Assembly (NCBI GenBank): GCA_039105265.1
Contig: JAPFFF010000063.1
Span: 434,001 to 498,000 of the forward strand
Length of the DNA stretch: 64,000 nt
Origin: Tritrichomonas musculus
Taxonomy: Eukaryota > Parabasalia > Tritrichomonadida > Tritrichomonadidae
Reading direction: 5' to 3'
The notes below the pieces were generated by a model. It made no database searches. It was not told the DNA's origin and worked only from the letters and a program-made list of their open reading frames with translations. Positions 29,401 through 39,252 of this stretch are shown one piece after another. Within the stretch, counting starts at the first letter, position 1. Each line of letters begins with the position of its first letter. A program made the translations under genes and the position numbers.

Positions 29401-31978
29401 CAAAAACATGAAATTCTGAATTTGGATTAATAATATCAAGTTGATTATTATAAAAATAAAATCTCGCATTCGTATTATACATGATCGAGATTAATGAACG
29501 AGTTACATCAGTTCCAGTCATTTCATGTTTAAATGTACAATCATGGAACGTGAAATTAACTTTGGTGCTCGCTTTGTTAGATCCATATATGAAATGTAAA
29601 ACACTCCCTTTACGACATTTATTATTATCAAATTGACATCGTTCAATGTTTACCCATGGACTTTTGATATATAATGCACCTCCTTCAGTCGATGCTTCAT
29701 TGTTCTTAAATATGCTTTGTATTATTTCAATATCATAATCAACTTGTGTGTTGGAAACATAAATTCCACCACCTGATGATGCTTTGCATTCTTCAAATGT
29801 ACATCGTTCAATTTGATAAACTTCACGAGGAATATTAGTGTTACCCGTCAACGAAAGATATATGGCTCCTCCTGTCGTCGTTGCTGGATTGGTCGAATCA
29901 ATCGATTTGAATGTACATAAATAAAGAATCAATCGACTTTTACTCGCAAATAAGCGTTTTTCAATAATTAAATTGCATCCATAAATATTTTTATAATCAG
30001 GGATTGAAGAAGGATTAGAAGAAAGATCGACAACATTTGAAGTTGGCTTCTCTGGACAAACAATAGTTTCTTGTGTTGGTTCAATTGTTTGAGGTGGTTC
30101 TGTTATTTGTGATGCTTCAATTGAACTTATTATTTCGGTTGGAATAACAGGATTGTTTGATTCACATATTTTTGGAAATCCTGTCTCAATTTTTTTATAT
30201 AATTCTGTATTTGTTGATGTACATATGTAATCTTTAGATGGTGAAATACAGTTTGATGAAAAGGACATACTTCCTTCTGCTAAATTCCCAATTGAACCAA
30301 TGAAGAAATTAGTATTTGTTGAAGCAATTATAACTTCATTGTTATTAAATACAAAATCTGATGATTTAATCCATTTAAGATAAATCATATCTGATGTTCT
30401 TTCTTCGGTTAATTCAAATTTACTATTTTGAATTAACAATGGGCTTTTTGATGATCCTCCTGTTGATTCACCACATTCGAAATATATATCGCATCCATTG
30501 TCTTTCGCATCATTATTAATGAATTCACATGATTCGATGGTTGAATAAACACCTTTGAAATAAATAGCACCTCCATCACAAGTAGCTTCATTATTCATGA
30601 ATTTACACTCAGTGATATTGAAAAATCTTGATGTTTGTCCAGTTGCTATTGAAAGTGCTCCACCTTGCAAAGCTTGACAATTTGTGAAACTACAATGGAA
30701 AATATGATTATTTTTCTCTTTTGGTCCATCAGTGCCAGTAGTATGTATATATATCGCTCCTCCTCCTTCAAGTGATGAATCATGAACATCGTTAAAAGTA
30801 CAATAATAAAGATGAACACAATGTTGATCTGAATTGATTTTTGTTTGAATTTCTAATTCACATCCATAAAGAACTGATTTTGCAGTATATTGTGAAGGCT
30901 TGTTTTTGAGATCGTCAACTGGCCCACTTGGTTTTGATGGACAAATAATTTCTTCCGTAGGTTGTACTGTTTGTGTTATTTCAATTGCGCTAGTTGATTC
31001 AGTTGGCTCAGGTGGTTGTGAAGGATCACTAGTTGAACATGAGTTGCGGAAATCAGTTTCAAAATTGATGTTTAATGATGAAGCTGATGAACTTGCAATG
31101 ATGCTTTCATCATTCGTTGAAATGCAGTTGTTTGAAAATACATATTTACCATTGTTACTTATAGGATCACCTGAATCAAAAACATGAAATTCTGAATTTG
31201 GATTAATAATATCAAGTTGATTATTATAAAAATAAAATCTCGCATTCGTATTATACATGATCGAGATTAATGAAAGAGTCACATCAGTTTCAGTCATTTC
31301 ATGTTTAAATGTACAATCATGGAACGTGAAATTAACTTTGGTGCTCGCTTTGTTAGATCCATATATGAAATGTAAAACACTCCCTTTACGACATTTATTA
31401 TTATCAAATTGACATCGTTCAATGTTTACCCATGGACTTTTGATATATAATGCACCTCCTTCAGTCGATGCTTCATTGTTCTTAAATATGCTTTGTATTA
31501 TTTCAATATCATAATCAACTTGTGTGTTGGAAACATAAATTCCACCACCTGATGATGCTTTGCATTCTTCAAATGTACATCGTTCAATTTGATAAACTTC
31601 ACGAGGAATATTAGTGTTACCCGTCAACGAAAGATATATGGCTCCTCCTGTCGTCGTTGCTGGATTGGTCGAATCAATCGATTTGAATGTACATAAATAA
31701 AGAATCAATCGACTTTTACTCGCAAATAAGCGTTTTTCAATAATTAAATTGCATCCATAAATATTTTTATAATCAGGGATGGTAGAAGGATTAGAAGAAA
31801 GATCGACAACATTTGAAGTTGGTTTCTCTGGACAAACAATTTCATCATTTGCTAATTCATCTAAATCTCTTATTTCCTTTTTTAATTCTTGAGACTTTGG
31901 AAATATTTGAGAAGATTTTGCATAGAGCTCTTTTGATCGGATAGTTAAAATAAAAAATACAAAAAAGAACATGTTCAT
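26402..31978 (-). CDS. Pmp-like surface membrane protein with GGA repeats
   Basis: 1858 residues. A hydrophobic N-terminus (1-14, FFFVFFILTI) looks like a signal peptide, and one membrane helix lies near the C-terminus (about 1807-1831) followed by a 27-residue charged tail, so type I topology with a large outside part. The ectodomain is a parallel beta-helix of the polymorphic-membrane-protein type, with many GGAIYI/GGALYI motifs, FxxN/FxNN words and paired Cys. Modules open with CPEKPTSNVVD or CPSKPSGPVDD and end in Thr/Pro-rich linkers (TESTSAIEITQTVQPTEE). The order is A-B-A-B-A'-C; the two A-B pairs are a 1776-bp tandem duplication with only a few residue changes. Trichomonads have Pmp-like families thought to act in adhesion. 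A TCATATTAT word lies 26 nt upstream of the ATG. The stop forms TAAA. Confidence 0.88.
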   Translation of the reverse strand: MNMFFFVFFILTIRSKELYAKSSQIFPKSQELKKEIRDLDELANDEIVCPEKPTSNVVDLSSNPSTIPDYKNIYGCNLIIEKRLFASKSRLILYLCTFKSIDSTNPATTTGGAIYLSLTGNTNIPREVYQIERCTFEECKASSGGGIYVSNTQVDYDIEIIQSIFKNNEASTEGGALYIKSPWVNIERCQFDNNKCRKGSVLHFIYGSNKASTKVNFTFHDCTFKHEMTETDVTLSLISIMYNTNARFYFYNNQLDIINPNSEFHVFDSGDPISNNGKYVFSNNCISTNDESIIASSSASSLNINFETDFRNSCSTSDPSQPPEPTESTSAIEITQTVQPTEEIICPSKPSGPVDDLKNKPSQYTAKSVLYGCELEIQTKINSDQHCVHLYYCTFNDVHDSSLEGGGAIYIHTTGTDGPKEKNNHIFHCSFTNCQALQGGALSIATGQTSRFFNITECKFMNNEATCDGGAIYFKGVYSTIESCEFINNDAKDNGCDIYFECGESTGGSSKSPLLIQNSKFELTEERTSDMIYLKWIKSSDFVFNNNEVIIASTNTNFFIGSIGNLAEGSMSFSSNCISPSKDYICTSTNTELYKKIETGFPKICESNNPVIPTEIISSIEASQITEPPQTIEPTQETIVCPEKPTSNVVDLSSNPSSIPDYKNIYGCNLIIEKRLFASKSRLILYLCTFKSIDSTNPATTTGGAIYLSLTGNTNIPREVYQIERCTFEECKASSGGGIYVSNTQVDYDIEIIQSIFKNNEASTEGGALYIKSPWVNIERCQFDNNKCRKGSVLHFIYGSNKASTKVNFTFHDCTFKHEMTGTDVTRSLISIMYNTNARFYFYNNQLDIINPNSEFHVFDSGDPISNNGKYVFSNNCISTNDESIIASSSASSLNINFETDFRNSCSTSDPSQPPEPTESTSAIEITQTVQPTEEIICPSKPSGPVDDLKNKPSQYTAKSVLYGCELEIQTKINSDQHCVHLYYCTFNDVHDSSLEGGGAIYIHTTGTDGPKEKNNHIFHCSFTNCQALQGGALSIATGQTSRFFNITECKFMNNEATCDGGAIYFKGVYSTIESCEFINNDAKDNGCDIYFECGESTGGSSKSPLLIQNSKFELTEERTSDMIYLKWIKSSDFVFNNNEVIIASTNTNFFIGSIGNLAEGSMSFSSNCISPSKDYICTSTNTELYKKIETGFPKTCESNNPVIPTEIISSIETSQITEPPQTIEPTQETIVCPEKPTKKLVDISNDNYVIAAFDNIYGCNFVAKKRVDADRCHLIIYACQFKAMRSNSFLGGAIFIGLSSNTKISSDAKLIELCTFEGCSAKSGGAIYIVSKQNEHKFIMRRNIFNNNEASTYGGAVYFGSGIGTIEECQFTNNICPKGCDLYFTLNISTDSTNFTIYNNKFEKTFNDGDQTLSLVYVISDSKTQFFFSENLIDIKNPNTEIHVFDSDSITDSFQGEWIFTNNCITSTDEKIIASSNAEGLNINFETDFRNSCKTTEPTNPIGPTGLPDDLFPEEENQCTEDKRCNFTNENEKTVLVHITISHFNNLHQIDKNGAAICLIDCGLSCKGSTFKNCDSTQGGGGAIYIKNKFDVSNSIFLEKLIFNECKAVYGGAVYIYSSSDKSTAIIKSCTFESNENVQDDTNPVEKNLFGGSAVFMTVKQGQLMRNKFYRNIGNGGCVKLYNNFDDDAKLQYLEKKKNIVLISDCLFEIDERSNCSILYVGGKYSSVNEIKNCVFTGSLSKGNHYIDGQMLLNDSPKMRIRSCKFDSELKNSVNQDSKNDFASFDIKNQIFNYKKNDNKGENNKWMIASLSSLMVICTIVLLIIALNHFNYSDKNEITIENNETIDKQKDDSENPK
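28273..31824. repeat. 1776-bp tandem duplication within the Pmp-like gene
   Basis: Copy one 28273-30048 and copy two 30049-31824, with a constant offset of 1776 bp (592 codons, in frame). Long stretches are identical and only a handful of codons differ (Thr/Ser, Glu/Gly, Leu/Arg, Lys/Thr, Ala/Thr). Recent duplication or active conversion; an assembly artefact is a possible alternative. Confidence 0.95.
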
Positions 31979-31997
31979 ATGTTAATAAAAACTCAAA

Positions 31998-32006
31998 ATA
32001 ATATGA
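31998..32006 (-). promoter_or_regulatory. Initiator-like element of Pmp-like gene
   Basis: TCATATTAT on the minus strand fits TCA(+1)YW, 26 nt before the ATG. Weak evidence in AT-rich DNA. Confidence 0.3.
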
Positions 32007-32994
32007 TTCATTGAATTAACTATATAGTTGAAAAATTCAATTGCTTATGGTAACACTTCATTGAAAAAAATATGATAATAATCAAAAGTGATCAGTTATA
32101 TTTTAGATTGAAATTTGAGAGCATTCCGTAGATAAGAATTTATCGTACACTCTAAAACTAAAAACAGAGAGTTTAAAATAAAAAATAACAAATAGCTTTA
32201 TTTGGTCTGGGAACAATATAAATTATTATAAAATTGATAATTTTTCTCATTTAACATTTTGGATTAATAATCTAAGAAAATTAAAAGATCTATGAAAAGT
32301 TAATATGAAAAAGTTAGATTTTGAAAAAAAAACGATAATTAAAAAACGCAATAAAACTCAAAAGTTTCAAAAAAACGTATTTTCCAAAATTCATTTATTT
32401 TTAACAATTTTGTTTTTTATATAAATGCATAATAAGATATTATTTAATTAAAATATTCATAATATTATATTTAAGATAAAAAAATAATTTTACCAATTAT
32501 TATGAAAGATAATTGTATTTTTTAAATGATCGTTAGGCTCTCAATTTTATTTTCTTTATTCGTCTTAGAGACTTATTTATTTTATGATGCTCAAATTTGT
32601 TCTTAGGAGATAAAACAAATATGTTAAAATCTGACCAATTGGCACATAGGATCTTGGATTATTATTTTAATATAATATTTATAAACATCAGAAAAAACTG
32701 GTCAACATCATCGTAGAAATAAAGATGTACCAGTACCATTCAATTTTTTTTTATTTTTTATGAATATTCAATTTAAAAAGTGAAAAATTGAATGAAAATT
32801 GCTACAGCAAAATTGGCCCTACCATTTGGAATTTTGATTTAGCTATATTCTATAAGAAGATATTATGTGAATATCAAGTTTATTTTGAGAGCTTGGCTTA
32901 GCATCTTTCTAAATGGAAAATGAATTCAAATTTTCAGAGTTTTTTTTTTTTTTATATTAGTAACTTTTTGAATATTCGGAAATTATATTTTCAA
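32007..32994. other. Intergenic, no gene seen
   Basis: AT-rich sequence with no convincing frame, RNA or repeat. Confidence 0.45.
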
Positions 32995-32996
32995 TA

Positions 32997-33767
32997 GAGC
33001 TGTGCGTATTCAACCCACTTATTATTGAAAAAGTTTGTTATATTACGAAAAAGTTTGTTATAATGAATAAATATTTATACGAATAAATATCATTTATATT
33101 AGAATAAAAATTTTTTTATAGAAAAAGTGACTTTTTTATAATAAAAATTTGTTTTATGATAAAAAATACTTATTCGGAAAAACAGACTTATTCGGAAATT
33201 TATTTCAAAACTTTTTGAATTAAGACGTTAAGATAATATCAAAGACGTTAAAATAACTAAAACTTCATTTTTTAATTTGTTTTTTTCACAATTCGAAGCT
33301 TTAATCAATATATTATAAATTGAACAAACTTCTATTAACGCAAGTCTATCAAATCGCGTAGTTGACGAAAAAATTTTGAATATTATTGCAAATATTCTTT
33401 ATTTTTATATCTTTGCATTTTACTCGAAAAAATGATTAATATTATTAATATGTATCTACTTTTTCAGAGAATTAGATATTTATAAATTTCTATATATATA
33501 ACGTTCTTTCAAAAATGCTACGACTCTGATGAAATTCTTTGGTTCAAATGAAAGAACGTTATCATGTTTAAATAAATAATTTTTTGGAAAATAACATTTG
33601 TTTTCTTGAATAAGTAATTTTATTTAGATTAAAATAATTTTTTCCGAAATTTAGACTTATTCGGAAAAACAGACTCATTCGGAAATAAAAAACTTATATT
33701 ATGAAAAAGTGTACTTATATCAGAAAAAGTTTTTTTTTCTCCAAAAAAAAGTTTTTCACGCGGGGCT
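32997..33767. mobile_element. Probable TA-flanked inverted-repeat element
   Basis: Short terminal inverted repeats (GAGCTGTGCGT at left, ACGCGGGGCTC at right) are flanked by TA at 32995-32996 and 33768-33769; 771 bp. The interior repeats TTATTCGGAAAAACAGACT. A perfect 14-bp-arm hairpin (ATAACGTTCTTTCA and its mirror, 33498-33562) lies inside. No coding capacity. Confidence 0.45.
33498..33562. repeat. Hairpin with 14-bp perfect arms
   Basis: ATAACGTTCTTTCA at 33498-33511 pairs with TGAAAGAACGTTAT at 33549-33562. It may be a small nested foldback insertion. Confidence 0.7.
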
Positions 33768-34300
33768 CTAATGTAATAAAATAATCAATACAAATATTAA
33801 ATCGATTATTTTCTCAATTATTAAAATACGATTATATATTTATTAAAAAAAAATTATTATAAATATATCCATTTATTTTTAAATATATATTATATAATAA
33901 ATAAATAAAAAATATAATTCATGAAACTCTTTTGTAACCCGAAATAACTTAGTCCTGGTACATCTAGAAATAATTCAATTATTGAGAGAAATTACTCAAA
34001 TTGTTACAGTTTTTTCAACAACGTTATGGAAACTTTTTCTTAAAAACTTCTTTTCTAAGAAAAATTTGTATCTGTTATGGAAAAATATCACCAAACTTTT
34101 TCTGAGCAATTATTTTTTATCGTTATGGAATTGTAAAGTTATCAATTTTTTTACTCAGAAAATGAGATATATCGTTATGGATAAATAGGGCAATCGTTTT
34201 TCCTGTCGGACGACTTTTTGAGGGCATTTTTCTCTCAAAAAGTGGTGCTAAACATCAGAGGTTGTATCAAAAAGTGAAATTCTCTCAATTTATTTTGATA

Positions 34301-35148
34301 CAGTTTTTTCAACAACGTTATGGAAAAAGTTGATATTCGTTATGGAAACTTTTTCTTAAAAACTTCTTTTCTAAGAAAAGTTTGTATCCGTTATGGAAAA
34401 ATATCACTAAACTTTTTCTGAGCAATTTTTTTTTTATCGTTATGGAATTGTAAAGTTATCAATTTTTTTACTCAGAAAATGAGATATATCGTTATGGATA
34501 AATATGGAAATTGAGATAAAGTACAAAATTGAAAGCATTTTTTATTCAAAAAAGATTTATACTCAATACAGCATTTTTTCGAACAATTAAATATAAATTC
34601 ATGTTTATTTTCGTAATTAATGTTTCCTTATTCATGGTTTCTTATAATAAATTATCGATTTACGGTAAAACTTGTAAATACAAAATACATAAAACTAATC
34701 AAGGAATATCATTTCAAATAATATCCTTTTCTAACATTAATCTGATATGTGATTCCTTTTTTACCAGAAGAATGATTAACAAAAATTTCTTTTGCAAGAT
34801 AATTTTATAGAAAAAAAATGTTTTAAAATTATTTTTTCTATGCATTCCTTCTTGAATTTTTCCTTTTTCACTCTTTTTGCATGATATTCTTTTCTAAAAG
34901 AAAAAATTGAGAAAATTAAAAGATTTTTTTCTGAGGAATTTCCATATTTTTCCATAACGATATATCTCATTTTCTGAGTTAAAAAATTGATAACTTTACA
35001 ATTCCATAACAATAAAAAAAAAATTGCTCAGAAAAAGTTTAGTGATATTTTTCCATAACGGATACAAATTTTTCTTAGAAAAGAAGTTTTTAAGAAAAAG
35101 TTTCCATAACGAATATCAACTTTTTCCATAACGTTGTTGAAAAAACTG
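34301..35148. mobile_element. Foldback TA element (inner copy, intact)
   Basis: 848 bp, with inverted arms of about 205 bp starting CAGTTTTTTCAACAACG, flanked by TA at 34299-34300 and 35149-35150. The unoccupied site is present in the opposite arm of the host MULE-like element (reverse complement near 36300-36345, TTTTGATAGTAATTTGC), which proves that the insertion duplicated a TA. The central ~440 bp is repeated inverted at 36485-36928 in the outer copy. Confidence 0.88.
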
Positions 35149-35603
35149 TAGTAATTTGCAGTGAAAAAGTGGATATAATTATATATTTTCTTCACAATAT
35201 TGAAAAACTTTTCAATAATGGAAAATCGACTTTTTCAGAAAAAATAATTTTGGCATATGAATAGCCATGCTTTTATTTTTTCGTTGTACAAAGAACAATT
35301 ATAAACCTTTTTATTCAATGTTACGAAGAGCAAACAAAACATCTTAATATGTTTTTTAATTCAATTCTTAACTAATCTTGCGCATCATAAATATGAATAC
35401 AAATAATATTCATCAAATAACAAATCCAGCTTCAATGATTATAATATAAATGATTTTATACGTATTGTCGAGATGTTAAAAATGTTACTAAAAGTTAAAA
35501 TAACTCATTCTTTTGTCTATTTTTTTGAATAGTTTTTTTCTTATTTTTGAATTATATAAACTTTTGAATTTATAAAAAACGATTATTTTTAATTGAATTT
35601 TTT

Positions 35604-36218
35604 TTAAAACAAAATAAGAATAATGATAAAAAAAGATAAAAAAATAATGATTAATGTATCATTTGGTTTTGAGATTTTAATTAATTTTTCATTTCCATTT
35701 CTGAGTTTTTCTATTAGAGAATCTAAACTTTCATTATTTAAATAACGTAAAATAGGGCGTCGAATGCTATAGTAAATATCACTTCCAGTATCAACGTTTA
35801 CATTTGTTCTTATTCTTCCAGGCAAAACGCCAAGCTCCGTTTGAAATCTAATATCCTGGATTTGCTTACTTGTCAAGCAATTGCGATGATCTTCGATAAA
35901 ACGCCTATCTAGCAGATGTTGACTATGAGTAAGAATACTGTTTTGAAGATCGAACGAATAATAAAAATCTGAATTAAATGATTGAGATTGTTTAAAAACT
36001 AATTTTGCTGTGCATCCTATTGAAGAAAAAGTGCAACCATAAGTAACTGATGCTCTATCTTTTGATGTTTCATGAGCTGAAAATGGGAGAAATGCTTGAT
36101 GCGAGATTTGATGAACATAATTTGTTAAAGATTCATATTCAATTCCATTGATCTCAGCAGGAAACTTAGTATTTTGAATTTTTGAGCATGAAATGATGAT
36201 TTGATTTGTTTGGTTCAT
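35604..36218 (-). CDS. MULE-transposase N-terminal zinc-finger ORF, truncated
   Basis: About 204 residues from the ATG at 36218. Residues ~55-120 contain a C-x6-C ... H-x2-H pattern (YGCTFSSIGC, then THSQH) after SKDRASVT, typical of the FAR1/WRKY-GCM1-like DNA-binding finger of MULE transposases. LDRRFIEDHR, then ELGVLPGRIR and IYYSIRRPILR, follow, as in trichomonad MULE proteins as I remember them. The DDE catalytic domain and SWIM finger are absent. The frame ends in a hydrophobic run (IIIFLSFFIIILILF) that is probably out-of-frame or read-through tail. It lies inside a MULE-like element with a 9-bp target duplication. It could bind element ends without catalysis, or be inert. Confidence 0.65.
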   Translation of the reverse strand: MNQTNQIIISCSKIQNTKFPAEINGIEYESLTNYVHQISHQAFLPFSAHETSKDRASVTYGCTFSSIGCTAKLVFKQSQSFNSDFYYSFDLQNSILTHSQHLLDRRFIEDHRNCLTSKQIQDIRFQTELGVLPGRIRTNVNVDTGSDIYYSIRRPILRYLNNESLDSLIEKLRNGNEKLIKISKPNDTLIIIFLSFFIIILILF

Positions 36219-36970
36219 GATCACTAATTAACGACATAAAAAATGTATTTTTTAAATAATATTTTCAAAAAGCAAACAACTTTTTGAATCAATATTCCAC
36301 TTTTTCACTGCAAATTACTATCAAAATAAATTGAGAGAATTTCACTTTTTCACTGCAAATTACTATCAAAATAATTGAGAGAATTTCACTTTTTGATACA
36401 ACCTCTGATGTTTAGCACCACTTTTTGAGAGAAAAATGCCCTCAAAAAGTCGTCCGACAGGAAAAACGATTGTCTGGATAAATATGGAAACTCCTCAGAA
36501 AAAAATCTTTTAATTTTCTCAATTTTTTCTTTTAGAAAAGAATATCATGCAAAAATAGTGAAAAAGGAAAAATTCAAGAAGGAATGCATAGAAAAAATAA
36601 TTTTAATCATTTTTTTTTTCTATAAAATTATCTTGCAAAAGACATTTTTGTTAATCATTCTTCTGGTAAAAAAGGAATCACATATCAGATTAATGTTAGA
36701 AAAGGATATTATTTGAAATTATATTCCTTAATTAGTTTTATGTATTTTGTATTTACAAGTTTTACCGTAAATTGATAATTTATTATAAGAAACCATGAAT
36801 AAGGAAACATTAATTACGAAAATAAGCATGAATTTATATTTAATTGTTCAAGAAAATGCTGTATTGAGTATAGATTTTTTTTGAATAAAAAATGCTTTCA
36901 ATTTTGCACTTTATCTCAATTTCCATATTTATCCATAACGATATATCTCATTTTCTGAGTAAAAAAATTG

Positions 36971-38491
36971 GGGACTATTTAATTTTTAAAACTTTTTTCA
37001 CATCACAAGTGAGTTTTTTTAAAAAAAAATTTTTGAAGGTGAGTTTTTTTTTAAAAAAAAATTCCAAGGTGAGTTTTTTCGAAAGTTCATATCACAAAAG
37101 TAAGAAAAAATATGTGAAGTGCCGCAGCATTAAAGCAAGAAAAATCCCAAAGAAACATATATTTATCAGCAATTGATAAAGTTTATATTAATATAATTTT
37201 CACTGTCAAATATCATTTTTAGAAAACATATTAAATTAAATTATTTTTAGCATCAATAAGGAGAAAAAGATAGTATACTAGCATTGTAAAGCACCAAATT
37301 TTATGTAAGGATTCATAATATCATAAGCAAAAACGCGATTTTAGAAATCAATGCTTTTTTCATGATATTCAGATTAATCACAAATATACTTAAATAAAAA
37401 ATCTCTACCATCTCACATAATATTCTCCATCATTTTTTACGTATATTTACGTTTTTATATTTTGTATAAAGCAATTTATTAATATGCAAATTCTCATGAA
37501 TATTATAAAACTTATGCAAAAAAAACAAAGATACAAATGCATTAGATTATTCTACATAAATTGATGTTTTAAAATATATTAGAAATATTTTATTTTTCTC
37601 TTTTAATGAAAGAAAAATCAAGGTTTGTATAAAATTGTAAACTAATTGTAAACGGCTGTTAATTATTTGGTTGATTTTACGCATAATTATTAATTTTTTT
37701 TTGAAATATATTTATTTTTTAAGATTTTTATAAGATATTCTTCATTTGGGTTGCTCTGAATTTGTAGATATTAATTATAGATTAAATGATATTTTTAAAA
37801 AGTATTCTTTTTTCCTTTTTTTCCTTATTTCCCTTGTCATTTAATATTATGTATCATCATTATTCTCATTTATTCTTTCTTATTTTCATCTAACTCATTT
37901 ATTCTTTCTTATTATCATTTATCTCATTTATTCTTTCTTATTCTCACCTATCTCATCTATTATTTCTTATTATCATCTATCTCATCTATTATTTCTTATT
38001 ATTATTTATCTCATTTATTCTTTCATATTCTCACCCATCTCTATTATTATTTCTTTTTCTCACTTATCTTATCTATATTTGTGATTAATCTGAATATCAT
38101 GAAAAAAGCATTGATTTCTAAAATCGCGTTTTTGCTTATGATATTATGAATCCTTACATAAAATTTGGTGCTTTACAATGCTAGTATACTATCTTTTTCT
38201 CCTTATTGATGCTAAAAATAATTTAATTTAATATGTTTTCTAAAAATGATATTTGACAGTGAAAATTATATTAATATAAACTTTATCAATTGCTGATAAA
38301 TATATGTTTCTTTGGGATTTTTCTTGCTTTAATGCTGCGGCACTTCACATATTTTTTCTTACTTTTGTGATATGAACTTTCGAAAAAACTCACCTTGGAA
38401 TTTTTTTTTAAAAAAAAACTCACCTTCAAAAATTTTTTTTTAAAAAAACTCACTTGTGATGTGAAAAAAGTTTTAAAAATTAAATAGTCCC
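36971..38491. mobile_element. MULE-type MITE with 417-bp inverted repeats
   Basis: 1521 bp, starting GGGACTATTT and ending AAATAGTCCC, with equal 417-bp terminal inverted repeats (36971-37387 and 38075-38491). The exact 9-bp duplication AAAAAATTG lies at 36962-36970 and 38492-38500. The host sequence on both sides joins into the uninterrupted foldback arm seen at 34145 and 34985, so the insertion boundary is certain. It is related to the 326-bp copy at 3965-4290. No transposase; the interior contains a 29-bp minisatellite. Confidence 0.92.
37863..38050. repeat. 29-bp minisatellite inside MITE
   Basis: About six imperfect units based on ATCTCATTTATTCTTTCTTA plus a variable tail, in the unique centre of the MITE. 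Confidence 0.7.
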
Positions 38492-38671
38492 AAAAAATTG
38501 ATAACTTTACAATTCCATAACGATAAAAAATAATTGCTCAGAAAAAGTTTGGTGATATTTTTCCATAACAGATACAAATTTTTCTTAGAAAAGAAGTTTT
38601 TAAGAAAAAGTTTCCATAACGAATATCAACTTTTTCCATAACGTTGTTGAAAAAACTGTAAATCAATTATT

Positions 38672-39250
38672 CTCAATTTTGAAAGATTATTGAAAATCAT
38701 ACAAAATTATAAATTTTCAGATGGGTTCCAACTTGAAATAACGTAGTTTTTTCTTTTTAAAATAAATCTCTCTTATTATATTTTCATCTTTTAAATAAAC
38801 ATATTTAAAGAATAAAAATTAAGTGCGGAATTTTTATCCTTTTGGCACTTTTTGGATAACTTTGGATAAAAAAATTTTTTTTTAGTATTCATCGAAATAG
38901 AGAATTTTTTTGAATGACATTCGATTAAACTTGTAAAAAAATTAGGATTAAATGTAAATATATATTTAATTTAAGAAGATAATAAAAAAAAAAAAATGAA
39001 AAAATTCAATATATTAATAACTTTAGTTTGAAATAGGCTGGTTAATAAAAATTGAAAAGCTCTATGAATTCATTCAATTTTTGAAGCAAATCTTACAAAT
39101 TTAAATGGAAAACTTTTTTAAAGACTAGAATTCAATATTACTAACTTTTTTAAAGACGACGATCATTTTTATTTAATCAGATATAAATCCTTTATTTTCT
39201 ATAGATGAGATATATGATTTTTGCAAAATAAAATTTTATAACAATTAAAA
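38672..39250. other. Intergenic, no gene seen
   Basis: Start of the 7.6-kb gene-poor stretch; AT-rich, no feature recognised. Confidence 0.45.
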
Positions 39251-39252
39251 TA

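Larger units (their letters stand above)
34188..36475 (-). mobile_element. MULE-like element inserted in the outer foldback
   Basis: Its ends are inverted repeats (left GGGCAATCGTTTTTCCTGTC, right the mirror ending GATTGTCT), extending about 135 bp; the right arm holds an extra tandem copy of ~50 bp (36299-36397). The 9-bp direct duplication GGATAAATA lies at 34179-34187 and 36476-36484, as expected for Mutator-like elements. It is 2288 bp as found, about 1438 bp without the nested element at 34301-35148. It carries a zinc-finger ORF similar to the N-terminus of MULE transposases but no catalytic domain, so it is not autonomous. Confidence 0.8.
34007..38658. mobile_element. Foldback TA element (outer copy, twice interrupted)
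   Basis: Terminal inverted repeats of about 185-205 bp begin CAGTTTTTTCAACAACG and contain repeated GTTATGG/CCATAAC words. TA flanks lie at 34005-34006 and 38659-38660. Without the two insertions (34188-36475 and 36971-38491, each with one 9-bp duplication) the element is about 825 bp, equal to the intact copy at 34301-35148 less one 22-bp repeat in its left arm, and in inverted orientation. CAGT ends and TA duplication suggest a Tc1/mariner-type non-autonomous element. No ORF of its own recognised. Confidence 0.8.

Noticed and set aside
29124-31187. Two identical 95-codon plus-strand frames (29124 and 30900)
   Set aside because: Antisense shadows of the duplicated Pmp-like gene; identical only because the 1776-bp unit is duplicated.
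34529-34810. 93-codon frame in the foldback element
   Set aside because: Lies in the repeated centre of the element; the inverted copy at 36485-36928 does not preserve the frame, so it is not a conserved ORF.
33975-38671. 9-bp repeat TCAATTATT flanking the transposon nest
   Set aside because: First read as a MULE-type duplication, but the outer element ends at CAGT with a TA duplication, so the 9-bp match is best seen as chance in AT-rich DNA.
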